Of a DNA stretch of 31,710 bases, positions 10,395 through 22,554 are shown piece by piece; the first letter of the stretch is position 1, and every line of letters starts with the position of its first letter. The notes beneath the pieces are model-generated. The model saw only the letters and a list, made by a program, of their open reading frames with translations, ran no database searches and was not told the origin of the DNA. A program made the translations under genes and the position numbers. The stretch is from assembly GCA_009869945.1 (NCBI GenBank), contig WIXG01000622.1, forward strand, positions 1 through 31,710, given 5' to 3'. The stretch is from Mesaphorura yosii (lineage: Eukaryota > Arthropoda > Collembola > Poduromorpha > Tullbergiidae).

Positions 10395-11759
10395 TTCGCT
10401 GTGTTCACTATTTGGCGTCGTTTTCCAGAGAAATCCCACTTTAAAATGCTAGAAACAGCAGAAATGAGTCGAATATCAATGCCAGGGATGAACTAATCTG
10501 CAATCAGTATGTTTCCATCAACACTTCCACAACGCAATTCCAAATACTCACAACATGCATGTAAGTTGATGAACGTATGAAAGACTTCATGATCATGATT
10601 CTTATCTTTCAATGCCAGCTTGATCCAGGCGCAAAATACGCATAACAAGGCATTTATTTGCGCAATCGCAGGCACCGCGGACTCTTTGTCCTAAGAGAAA
10701 CCCGAATGAGATGAAATTTATGACGAGGGATTTAGTGCATTAATCGATAACCATAAATTTAGCTCTCAGCGACTCAGCACTCAACAGTGGCCTGCGACTG
10801 GGATTACGACCGTATCGCAATTCACGTCCAAAACCCGAAAAGGATTTACGACTTTTATGACGTCCGCCGTTTTCCGTGGTTTATTTACGCAGATCAGCAC
10901 TTAAATTTGGTACAGTTGTAATTTTATTTTATGTTATTTGTTCTAGAGGTTTCGTTGGTAAAAAGGCATTCAGAATGTTCGTGCCTCCTTTAAGGTTGAG
11001 AGTTTGGATTTCGCAATTCATATTCAATGTCAATCTGAGGAAGCTTGGTGGCTGGTGGAGTGGGAAAATGTTGTAAAACCTAAGATCATCAGTCTCATCC
11101 ATTTCTCGCCCTTCTCGTTGGTGTCGTTGTCATTTGTTTCATGTGTCCGTACGCCTCAGCCCTAAGGCCTGGGGGCTGGAGGAGACATGATGGAGTGCTG
11201 AGTCCGACGAGAGTCTGGCGCGGTGCACGGACGAGAGTTTGGAGGAAAATGGAAAACAAGCGGAACGAGACGACGCGATGAGATGATACGGTTGCCTGAA
11301 CATGTAAGCAAGTACTCGAATAATGTCAATGAGCGTATTACAGACGCAGATGATTTACGTAACCACTAGACACACTTTATGAATCATTATTTTCAGGTTT
11401 CACACACAACGTAATGGTAACGTCTGAAGGTCGATCCTTCCTCGCACTCGCACGCTTGTCACACGATTCTATCGATCTGTACTTGTCCAGCTCTAGCGCC
11501 AAGCAGAGTATCCTTCTCCTCTCCAGCATCACCGCACGCACACACGTTTGACGATCGTATTTTTGGTTAGTTGTGATTTGTGAAGTATAAATAGAGCCGT
11601 AAAAATTAAAGCCTCGAATGTTTAGAGTTTAGACTTCCGAACTTGGTCTCAAGAGACAGTATTGGTGCTGCGACTCGTGTCAGTTAACGCTAGATAACGT
11701 AAGCGTTTAGGCGAAATGTAGTTTTTCTAGTCTCGCATTTGAAACAGCTAATCAGCGAG
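10395..11759. other. Intergenic between calexcitin-like gene and UGT copy 2
   Basis: About 1.36 kb between divergent genes, so it should hold both promoters. No open frame here has family resemblance or a sensible exon context. A TATA box on the plus strand is listed separately. Non-coding 5' exons of either gene may lie here but cannot be placed from sequence alone. Confidence 0.5.
11586..11594 (+). promoter_or_regulatory. TATA box upstream of UGT copy 2
   Basis: TATAAATAG on the plus strand lies 166 nt before the UGT ATG. It implies transcription starting near 11615-11620 and a leader of roughly 140 nt. There is no clear initiator at that distance, so the start point is inferred. Confidence 0.55.
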
Positions 11760-13636
11760 ATGCTGTCCAAATTCGCAAGTGTCTTCGTGACTCTAACATT
11801 ACTCCAAATTTATTCCCCTGCAGTGCATTCGGCGAACATTCTCTTCTATTTTGGGCTTGCCGGCCACAGCCACGTGAGTTCAATCTGGCCCGTAATCCAC
11901 GAGCTCGCGGAGCGGGGCCACAATGTCACGCTGCTGACGTCCATGATGCCAAAGTCTGGCCACCCGAAAGTCAATGTGGTGTATGTCTCCGATCTTCATA
12001 ATATCTTCAAAGACCGATTGGGCGTCGGCAGCGATATGCTGGCTGAAAGATTCGCTGGTAGACGACTGGAGTTATCGTAAGGCATTTTTCTGTTATCCCT
12101 CGACTCGACCTTGAGTTATGGACTGTATATTGTACTGAAATGCATGTCGTGCTTTCAGGGAGACGGTGCTCGACGTGGCCTTGGGGACATGTCGCATCCT
12201 CTTCGACAGTCCCACTGCCCATTCGCTGATCCACGACAGTAAATTCGATCTTCTTATCATCGACACTGCGATGAATGATTGCGCACTCGGTCTTGCTTAC
12301 TACCAATACAAGTGTCCGTTCATCATGTACTCCGCCGTGTCAGTGTACCCCACGTACTTTGATTACTTTGGGCTTCCGGTCGAGTCGTCCAGCATCCCCG
12401 ACGTGGAAATTGGAAACAGGTCTCCACTCTCGTTTTTCGAACGACTGATTGCAACTTGGCAGCCAATCCGGTGGATGTACAAGAATCGCGTAGAGTTTTA
12501 CCCTGCGCTTAGTAAATTGGTTCAGGAAAAACTCAGTTTGAGTGAGGCACCTAATTTCCCGGAAATCTACGCCCAAACGAGTCTCGTTCTTCTGAACAGC
12601 CATTACAGCAATGATTACTCAAGATCACTACCGCCGCTTTATGTGTCAATTGGTGGAATCGGGATCCAGCACGAAAGAAAACCGCTTCCGACAGTAACTC
12701 ACGATAGACAGTCGAAATAATCTGATCAGCAAAGGACGGGCAGCTATCAAATAATCGAAATTTTATATATGACTAACAGGATCTCGAGAAGTTTATCACA
12801 AAGCCAGGGTCCAAAGGATTCATTTACGTCAGCTTCGGAACTTCAGTTTCAATCTCAAAGAGCAAAGGCGACCTGCGCACCAAATTCTTCTCAACATTTG
12901 GAAACATAAGTGACTATCAATTTCTGTGGAGGTGGGAAGAAGATATGCCAGATAAGAGCGAAGCGCCTGAGAACATGTATTTCGCCAAGTGGATGCCTCA
13001 GCAAGATCTCCTAGCTCACAAGAATATCCGGGGTTACATCGCCCACGGTGGCAAGAACGGCGTGCACGAAGCGGTGCACTACGGAGTTCCAATGGTCATT
13101 TTCCCAGTCATGGGCGATCAGGATTACAACGGAAATGCGCTGGCTGCTAAGGATTTGGCGATCCCAATGGAGATTACAGATTTCTCACAGCAAGAGCTGA
13201 CTAATTCCCTGCACCAGATTTTGCACGACAAAGAGTAAGTTTAACATGCCAAAAGTGCTTGAGTTGATTTCGTGTGCCGTGTCTCAATTTTCTCACTCAC
13301 ACACGCTACTTTCATTTCAGATTGCGAGCCCGTGTCGCTCGAGCTTCGACAATCTTCAAGGACCGCCCCATGAAGGCCCTGGACACTGCGGTCTGGTGGA
13401 TTGAGTACGTTCTCAGGCACGGAGACACCAGTCACCTTATGCCACTGGCCGTTCATCAGTCGTGGTACCAGAGGAGACTTCTCGACGTGTGGTTTTTTGC
13501 ATTTGCAATCTTGTCATTATCCTTTCTTGTCATTGCATTTGTATTAGTGAAATTGTGCTCATTCCTGCTCCTATTTGGATCGAATTCAAATAACAATTCA
13601 CAGACACGTATAGTACAAAAATTAAAAGCTAATTAG
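11760..13636 (+). CDS. UDP-glycosyltransferase (UGT), copy 2
   Basis: ER-membrane GT1 enzyme that glycosylates small lipophilic compounds. Exons 11760-12076, 12159-12693, 12780-13234 and 13321-13636 total 541 codons (540 residues), normal for animal UGTs. The start is the ATG at 11760, which gives a signal peptide (about residues 1-24, ending AVHSA). The catalytic His lies in 'GLAGHSHVSS' and the probable partner Asp in 'LLIIDTAMNDC'. The sugar-donor signature with HGG at about 373-375 is followed by GVP and GDQDYN. One membrane span is at about 491-518. The tail ends KLKAN, a KxKxx ER-retrieval signal. In this copy 'HGGMN' of the other two UGTs reads 'HGGKN'. Exons 2 and 3 (535 and 455 nt) have exactly the lengths of those in the neighbour at 14426, which shows recent tandem duplication. 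Confidence 0.93.
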
Positions 13637-14425
13637 CATAGAAATTGGAATCTTGTCTGCCTAACCTAACCTAAGCCTACTAAAGTTGAATAAACCATAT
13701 TTCATGTTCCATTTTTGGTTCTTCATATCGCACAGGTTCATTTAGTTATCTGCAAACATGCGTGAGGCACTCGTGAGCGATCTACACGTCCCCAAACCAA
13801 ACTCGTGACGATCGAGGCTCAAAAGCCAACCAGGTGAAGATATTAGCAACAGACTCAATTGTCCCAACTGTGAATGCAAACACGAACACGCGCAAGTCAC
13901 TCGTCACTCGAGTCACATCCACTTATCTAATCTGCTGTTGCCGCTCGTGTAACAGAGTAAAAAGGTCACAACGCAGTTCGGTAGTTCCTTCCTCGTACTA
14001 ACTGGTAGAGCTATTTTCGCCCACTTTTATCGGGCTTGTGAGACTCACCGATTAACAATTAGCTCACCGCTCGTCCGTTCTTTTCAACGCGCAGCGCATA
14101 GGGCAGGACAGGAGCTTAGCCAGCCCTGAACTTCGATCTCAGGGTACGTGCATGTGACATGCTAATGCAATGCTTTGGCCCATGGTCATGTCTGTCATTA
14201 TTTAGATGTGAAAGGATTTTAGTTTTTTGGGGGCTTCCCAGTGTTGAGCAACAATTGCACAACTCTAAAGCGTTTTGTTTTGATTTCGGAAATTGGCTTT
14301 ACACGAGTCACACGGCACACTTGAGATTCAACGCTTTAAAACCCTTCTTCTCTTCGGTTGTCCTCTTCAGTCTTACATTTACTTTTAACTAACTTTTACT
14401 GCTGACTATTAACCCCCTTAACACA
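13637..14425. other. Intergenic between UGT copies 2 and 3
   Basis: Contains the 3' UTR of UGT copy 2 and the promoter of copy 3. No canonical TATA box is obvious near copy 3. The open frame at 14159-14392 shows no UGT or other family resemblance. Confidence 0.5.
13689..13694 (+). terminator. Poly(A) signal AATAAA of UGT copy 2
   Basis: Canonical AATAAA begins 53 nt after the UGT stop codon, followed by a T-rich stretch. Confidence 0.7.
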
Positions 14426-16269
14426 ATGCCGAAAATTGTCAGCGTATTCGTGATTTTAGTCTTAATTCAACTTCATTCACCCGCCGTGCACTCGGCGAAC
14501 ATTCTCTTTTACTTTGGCCTTTCCGGGCACAGCCACATTAGTTCGATCTGGCCCGTAATCAGCGAGCTGGCAGAACGGGGCCACAACGTCACGATGCTGA
14601 CATCCATGGTCCCGAAGTCAAGCCATCCAAAAGTCACTGCGGTGCACGTTGTGGAGCTATACAACGTGTTCAAGGACACGTGGGACGAAGGAGGCGATTT
14701 GCTGAGGGACCGATTTGCGGGCAAACATCGAGAGCTCATGTAAGCGGCGGGATTCTTTGCAGTTATGTGAATTCTAGAATTCTAATCCTATCTATGGCGA
14801 ATTTCAGGAATGACGCCATCGATCTGGCCCTGCAGACATGTGCAGTTTTGTTCGACGCTCCAGCAGCACACGCACTAATTTATGACAGCAAATTCGATCT
14901 CGTCATCATGGACACTGCGTTTAACGACTGCGCCTTCGGCCTCGCTTACTACCACTACAAATGTCCGTTCATTCTCTACTCCGCCGTGTCAATCTTCCCT
15001 ACGTACTTTGACGATTTCGGGCTCCAGGTCGAGTCATCTACCATTCCTGACATGGAAATTGGGAACGGGCTTCCGAAATCATTCTTTGATCGCCTAATTG
15101 CGACGTGGCAGCCGATTCGCTGGATGTACAAGCGGCGAGTCGAGTTCTACCCGGTGCTGAGTAAAGTGTTTCAAGAAGCACTCCACTTGAACGACACGCC
15201 GAATTTCTTGGAAGTGTACAGCAAGACGAGCCTTGTCTTCCTCAACACGCATTATAGCAACGATTACTCCAGATCTCTGCCGCCACTTTTCGTGTCAATC
15301 GGTGGAATTGGAATCCAGCATGAAAGAAAGCCGCTTCCGACTGTAAGTCAAGTTACGCTTAAGTACTTTCAGATGAAATGATCTCATCAGATCTCATAAT
15401 CACTAATCGATACTCTAATAGGATCTCGAAGAATTTATCACGAAACCCGACTCCAAAGGATTTATTTACGTCAGCTTCGGGACGGCCGTTCGAATCTCAA
15501 AGAGCAATGCTGCCCTACGCAAGAAGTTTTTCTCGACCTTCGCAAACATGTCGGATTACCAATTCGTTTGGAAATGGGAGGAGGATATTCCCGACAAGAG
15601 TGAAACTCCTCCAAATGTGTACTTCGCAAAATGGATGCCGCAACAAGACTTGCTTGCTCATAAGAATATCAAAGGCTACATTGCTCACGGTGGAATGAAC
15701 GGTGTGAATGAAGCCGTACACTACGGAGTTCCATTGGTCATTTTCCCTATCATGGGCGATCAGGACTACAACGGGAATGCCCTGGTGGCTAAAGATATAG
15801 CGATCTTGCTGGAGATTACAGATTTCACACAGCAGGAGCTAACTGATTCCCTACACAGGATTTTATACGACAAAGAGTAAGTTTCAGATGAAGAGTTGCC
15901 AATTGCCTGGTCTTTGGCAATTGTGACCTGAGTAATTTAATTTCACTTCCGGCTTCCAGATTGCGTGCTCGTGTCGCCCGGGCCTCAACAATTTTCCAGG
16001 ATCGTCCTATGAAGGCGCTGGACACTGCGGTCTGGTGGATTGAGTACGTTCTCAGGCATGAGGACACGAGTTTCCTGATGCCATTGTCCGTTCATCAGTC
16101 ATGGTATCAAAGAAGACTACTCGATGTGTGGTTCTTCGTCTTTGCAATCTCCGCAGGAATATTTCTTGCCATTGCCTTTATGACCGTAAAATTATTGTCA
16201 GCCCTTCTGCTGGCTTCTAAACACGGGTCACAGAATTCTGGGCTGGTGCATAAAGTAAAAGCTAATTAG
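14426..16269 (+). CDS. UDP-glycosyltransferase (UGT), copy 3
   Basis: Sister of the UGT at 11760, with the same expected role at the ER membrane. Exons 14426-14739, 14808-15342, 15422-15876 and 15960-16269 total 538 codons (537 residues). The ATG at 14426 gives a signal peptide ending AVHSA. Visible features: 'GLSGHSHISS' with the catalytic His, 'LVIMDTAFNDC', 'WMPQQDLLAHKN', the donor signature with HGG at about 372-374 and 'GDQDYN', a C-terminal membrane span, and a KVKAN tail (KxKxx retrieval). All three intron positions and phases match copy 2, while intron lengths differ (68, 79 and 83 bp here against 82, 86 and 86 bp). The signal peptide, N-terminal half and tail differ most, as expected if acceptor choice has diverged. 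Confidence 0.93.
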
Positions 16270-16747
16270 ACATTAAACTCATACGCATTCCGCGATTTTA
16301 TAATAAACGAACACAGTCATGGTTGCTCCACGCCTTCGTCGTGTTTGTGTGTGGTTTGAATTTGAAAGTTGTCACAACCTGAGTGGTACTCTGAAGTTTT
16401 TTAGCACCTTTAAAAATGAAAGGCTGGACAAGGCAGTCGATCAGCCGTGGATTGCTGGCCAAAATTCCCAATACATCGACATCGACCCGCCCCATTCCCT
16501 TATCAATTATTCCACATTCCAACTCACGTTATTTATAAATGAAATTCAACCACCGAAACACTCGTAAATGCCAACCAACCATGAATAATGAATATTTTAG
16601 TACATCATGGAATTTCTTTCAAATCTTCACATTTCGCCAGTCAACTTGAGTAAACCCAAGCTCAAACCTTTTCTTGCCGCAGTCACCTTCGGATTTCGAA
16701 AGTTATTATCAGCGTGAACAAAGTGAGAAATCGGTGCTGAGCTCAAA
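16270..16747. other. Intergenic between UGT copy 3 and chemoreceptor-like gene
   Basis: Holds the UGT 3' UTR and the upstream region of the chemoreceptor-like gene. An ATG at about 16609 opens a short frame that ends at a possible donor (gagtaaac, about 16648), so an additional 5' exon of the downstream gene is possible. It cannot be confirmed by eye. Confidence 0.4.
16302..16307 (+). terminator. Poly(A) signal AATAAA of UGT copy 3
   Basis: Canonical AATAAA begins 33 nt past the stop codon at 16269. Confidence 0.7.
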
Positions 16748-18028
16748 ATGATAACGAAGTTCAGCCTGAGACTGCTTCGATTCTCAGTGGCCACCTCCTA
16801 CAAATATCGCATATCGCTGGGATCGGAAGCAGAACTGCTTGACATTGGCCAGTTCGAAATTCCACCGAGTCCTGTTCACCACTACGCGCCTCCTCTTCGC
16901 CTGCAATCAGCTCATTATGACAGTGCGGGTCGTGACCGCCCTGTTCCACCCAAACACACCAACCAAGTACCGGATTCTGCCACCGGTGTATCTGATATGC
17001 TTCTCCATGTTCAGTCTTGCTCTGTATATGCTCACTGTGAACGAGGCAATGATCCTGATGTGGGCGAATCAGTTTCTGTGTCACTTCGACCGATTACAAA
17101 ATCAATACTTGAAGAAATCAGTACTTCGTGAGTGTAAGAGAGGAAAAAACGTACTTAGCTTGAATTGGAGTGAGTTCTTAGGATTGGGATTGACAATGAG
17201 TCCTTACCTGCTCCCGTTTCCCATCTTTGGATTCTATTGCAGTAAGTCGGCCACTCATCAAATAAGTCGGTGCAGTTATTTGTTTAAAAAAGCAATCTGT
17301 TGGTCACCACAGCCATCCCAGACTCGCCAGGGTATGTCGGCTCGTTGTTTCCCATGGATCGACCGTACTCCGTCTGGCTCTTCCTACTGGGTGCCGCCAT
17401 CGAGGTCTACATTGCCGTAGTTGCAACGACGGTGGTGACCATGATAGGGAATCTCTTTTTCATTTTTGTACCGAATATCATCTTCTGGCTTCGAGAAATC
17501 CGTGTGCGTGGAAGCAGCAAATTCATGAGCGCCAAACTCCGCGAGCCAGGGCACCGTCTCCATATGTATCGCTGCCTTCAACTCATCATCCGGCTAACCA
17601 ATGATATTCTGGAACTCGCCCAGATCGAAGTCGTGCATACTGCCGCCATTGCTGTCGCAGTAATCTCGAATGTGGTTCTGATTCGATACCATATTCGCGT
17701 ATCCATTTCCGGCCTCTTCGTCTTCGCGTTCGGAGTCGTTACCGCCTCCAGTTTCCTCGCGTACCTGCACGTCATGCTCGGACATGTCTACAAGTCATCG
17801 CAGGCATTCGTCGGGAGTTGGCGTCGCAACCCCGACTTGGGCACTGGAGCAGAAGCGCCGAAGACTCATGATCGACAGTTCCTTCTTAAGTACATCAGGT
17901 CATGCAGAGCGCTACGATTTGACATCGGGTCCTTCGGCTCATTCCAGCGCCTCGGGGCTCTGCGGCAGTTGGGACGAATCGTAGGATATACGGTCAAGGG
18001 GTTGGTCACCATGAAATATTCAGCGTAA
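16748..18028 (+). CDS. Multi-pass chemoreceptor-like membrane protein, frame disturbed near start
   Basis: Probable insect-type gustatory-receptor-like protein, a ligand-gated channel family of sensory neurons; the class is inferred from hydrophobicity and overall pattern. Exons about 16748-17127, 17182-17241 and 17313-18028, with introns of 54 and 71 bp. About six hydrophobic spans are visible: 'LLFACNQLIMTVRVVTALF', 'VYLICFSMFSLALYML', 'MSPYLLPFPIFGFYC', a long one in 'PYSVWLFLLGAAIEV' and beyond, 'TAAIAVAVISNVVLI' and 'GLFVFAFGVVTASSFLAYL'. The C-terminus 'GSFGSFQRLGALRQLGRIVG' resembles the conserved end of springtail receptor-like families as I remember them. The ATG at 16748 begins 'KFSLRLLRFSVATSY', but the rest reads in another frame, in which 'NIAYRWDRKQNCLTL' is open from about 16803. 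Either there is one extra base near the AAA at 16802-16804, or a 46-nt intron at 16787-16832. It may be a damaged copy. Confidence 0.65.
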
Positions 18029-18082
18029 TTGGTAGAATTGATATTTTAAATTTTAACGCAGCATTGCCATTCCCCCAGCTAT

Positions 18083-18088
18083 AATAAA
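18083..18088 (+). terminator. Poly(A) signal AATAAA of the chemoreceptor-like gene
   Basis: AATAAA begins 55 nt past the stop at 18028. It lies close to the oppositely oriented signal of the next gene, so the two 3' UTRs nearly meet. Confidence 0.6.
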
Positions 18089-18153
18089 CAATGCTGAAAT
18101 TGATCGAATGACCTGCGAACATGCAGCGGGCCGTTAAAATCAAATTTTAATTC

Positions 18154-18159
18154 TTTATT
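18154..18159 (-). terminator. Poly(A) signal AATAAA of the small membrane protein gene
   Basis: TTTATT on the plus strand reads AATAAA on the minus strand, about 72 nt past the stop at 18231. A second AATAAA overlaps the last two codons (18239-18234). Confidence 0.5.
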
Positions 18160-18230
18160 GCCTAATTCATAGTCACCGGCCACCGGTCTAGTACTGTACG
18201 CATTTGCTGGAATCACAATGATTTCTGAAT

Positions 18231-18584
18231 TCATTTATTGAATAATTGGTTAATAGTTTTCTTGACTAGTAAATCCTGCTGGCTTTTTGTCTTTTGCTTT
18301 GGAATCTGACTTCGAGGATGTGATCTGGGCTGATCTTGCACCTGCACCCATTGCTCGATCGGCTGAAGCGTCGCCGGAGGTTGAGCGTCGACGCTTTCTT
18401 GTTTGCCTAACAATTGAGTCCATTCGGGTTGTTTAAAATGCACTCAATTACAGTTCGTTTTCGGTTTACCTGCTCCGTTGGAGTCCGAAATGGTACCAGA
18501 TATTCGATAGCAGCCCAGAGCACAAGTGAAGCACACGGAGAGGCTGCACAAAAGTCCCATTGCAATTTGAATTATGTCGGCCAT
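18231..18584 (-). CDS. Unrecognised 96-residue single-pass membrane or secreted protein
   Basis: Two-exon model: 18584-18470 and 18406-18231, with a 63-bp GT-AG intron (donor GTAAAC, acceptor TTGTTAG). The 97 codons stay in frame across the junction. The N-terminus MADIIQIAMGLLCSLSVCF and the following TCALGCY form one strong hydrophobic segment of about 23 residues with four Cys, either a membrane anchor or a signal peptide. Residues 34-96 are polar, rich in Gln, Pro, Lys and Ser, and probably disordered. They end in a short basic helix-like stretch, 'KKTINQLFNK'. I recognise no family. Support is the clean junction, good splice signals and a downstream poly(A) signal. It is tail to tail with the chemoreceptor-like gene. 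An unspliced reading from 18443 would encode only the polar part. Confidence 0.6.
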
Positions 18585-19870
18585 CGTATTCGGCGCGAGT
18601 CAAGAAATTAATCCAGGATCAAAACACGGTTTGTTACGGTTGGGCCTTGCCGGTGTCTCTCAAGTCTCCACTGAACTGAAAATGCTAACTATTACGGCAA
18701 AAGAAAAATTCGAACAAGCAAGAGGTCGAGGTAGCAGGTGAATGAATGGTAAAAGCTGGTGGTTTCTTTTCTTCCGTCTTCCGGTGTAATAAGTTGCATG
18801 TGGCTTGGCACAAAGAAAGCTCCCTATGCAATTACGTCAGGTGAAATGCAAATTCCATGTTTTGATGAGGAGGATCGTGAAAATATAGTCCAATTTTGTA
18901 TATTATTAGACGGTCGCGTGATGGAGTGGTCGTATTTCATGTTCCGAAACTATGATTTTACGGATGAGTGCTTCCATAGTAATCAGCAGGCACATGCAAG
19001 AAATGAAACAGCAAAATAGCATAAATACCCCCGAAATATTTAGCCTGAACTATTGTTTATTGAACGGCAAAGGATTCAATCCTCCAGAATACGAAGGTGG
19101 AATATATCGGACACAAACAAGAAGTAAATATTACATAATTAGTGAACGATTTTGACCTACGACTTCCCCTATCCTGTGAAGCGTAATTAGTCGTGTACAT
19201 ATGTCGAACTTTTGCGTCATTGTTTATATTATCGACAACTATGAACATATTTTAAATCCGTTTGTTGTCAGGGGTTGATTCCCGGTATTTGTATGTTTGT
19301 CGGTTTCAATCTGCCATCAGGAAAATTCGGTTTCTTCGGGAGCTCTCTTTTGCGTTGCGGCCACGTTTCCGATCAAGAAGGCACTGTTTACAAGTCCATC
19401 TTGAGACTTGTCTTAGAAAATTTTACTTGGAAACATGTTTCCCCTACCACTCCTACATTTTTTGGAAATTTAATGTTCGTTCTTCGGGTTATAGTTTCGG
19501 ACCTTTAGGACTCAACTTTCACTTGATGTTAATGATCGGCCTTCGCACTGATTGGAGCCACTTTTTTTTATTTTTGTGGATAACTTCTTTTCTTGTGAGA
19601 AGATTTAGCTGAAATTTTGCATGAATGGCGCGCATGCTGAAATAATATGGGCTCGGCAGTCCTGCCCAGTCCTGAGAAATCACAAAATATAACCATCGGC
19701 TATTTCAATTACCAGCACTGTATATAGATATTTGTATTTATTACTCCACTGTCAACGTGCGTTCTTGCATTTGAACTCGAACGCTTACGAAGTTCAGAAC
19801 TTACGGGAAGAATCTATCAAAGAATGTACAGCAGCGTAGCCGAACAAAACAAAAGCAAAGTCCTTCAGTT
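18585..19870. other. Intergenic between small membrane protein gene and aminopeptidase
   Basis: About 1.29 kb holding the promoter of the small gene and the 3' UTR of the aminopeptidase. Several short open frames occur on both strands (for example 19262-19612 on plus), but none shows domains, splice context or family resemblance. No RNA gene or repeat was recognised. Confidence 0.45.
19737..19742 (-). terminator. Poly(A) signal AATAAA of the aminopeptidase gene
   Basis: TTTATT on plus gives AATAAA on minus, about 130 nt past the stop codon at 19873-19871. Confidence 0.6.
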
Positions 19871-22098
<2,228 letters not shown>

Positions 22099-22554
22099 AA
22101 ACGTCAATGAATAAGGATTCGAGTACCTCAGCAATTTATTGTTCAAATTAAATGTATGTATGGCTGTACTGATTGCCAATTTTGGAAACTATCGGCCAAA
22201 TACCCCGACGGACACACACCAGCACCAGGAAAGGTAGGCAATCACGACACTCGACTCACCGAACCCGACCTTACTACGTGGAAGATCCGACTGTCTACTT
22301 TCAATCTATTCAAAGTGGTAACTTTGGCGCAAAGTGCAAACACTTGGATAAGTGAACTCGGGACTATCAAGGACAGAAAAGATGCGCTCTTTCGGGCTTT
22401 CCGTTTTGTACACGGCACGCCAAGCCGAAGCCGACGGCAATCATAATCTTGATGATATTCAAATTTTGTCTGTTTATTCATGTGCATAATGAAGAAAAGG
22501 ACAATTCCGCAGCTGCGTTAAAGTAGTTAGTTCACCTCATGTTTATTTATTGCT
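22099..22554. other. Intergenic between aminopeptidase and fucosyltransferase genes
   Basis: Contains the aminopeptidase promoter and the fucosyltransferase 3' end. The aminopeptidase frame remains open upstream to at least 22179 without a further in-frame ATG. No other coding signal was found. Confidence 0.45.
22542..22547 (-). terminator. Possible poly(A) signal AATAAA of the fucosyltransferase gene
   Basis: Minus-strand AATAAA only 7 nt past the stop codon at 22557-22555. Another near-match lies about 80 nt further on. The short distance makes the assignment uncertain. Confidence 0.4.

Noticed and set aside
10493..10675. Minus-strand frame of 60 residues upstream of the calexcitin-like gene
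   Set aside because: No start context, splice link or family similarity; the calexcitin-like start at 10394 already gives a complete protein.
10876..11076. Plus-strand frame between the calexcitin-like gene and UGT copy 2
   Set aside because: No domain, no splice context, biased composition; likely chance.
14159..14392. Plus-strand frame just upstream of UGT copy 3
   Set aside because: It does not resemble any part of UGT and is not needed for the signal peptide, which is encoded at 14426.
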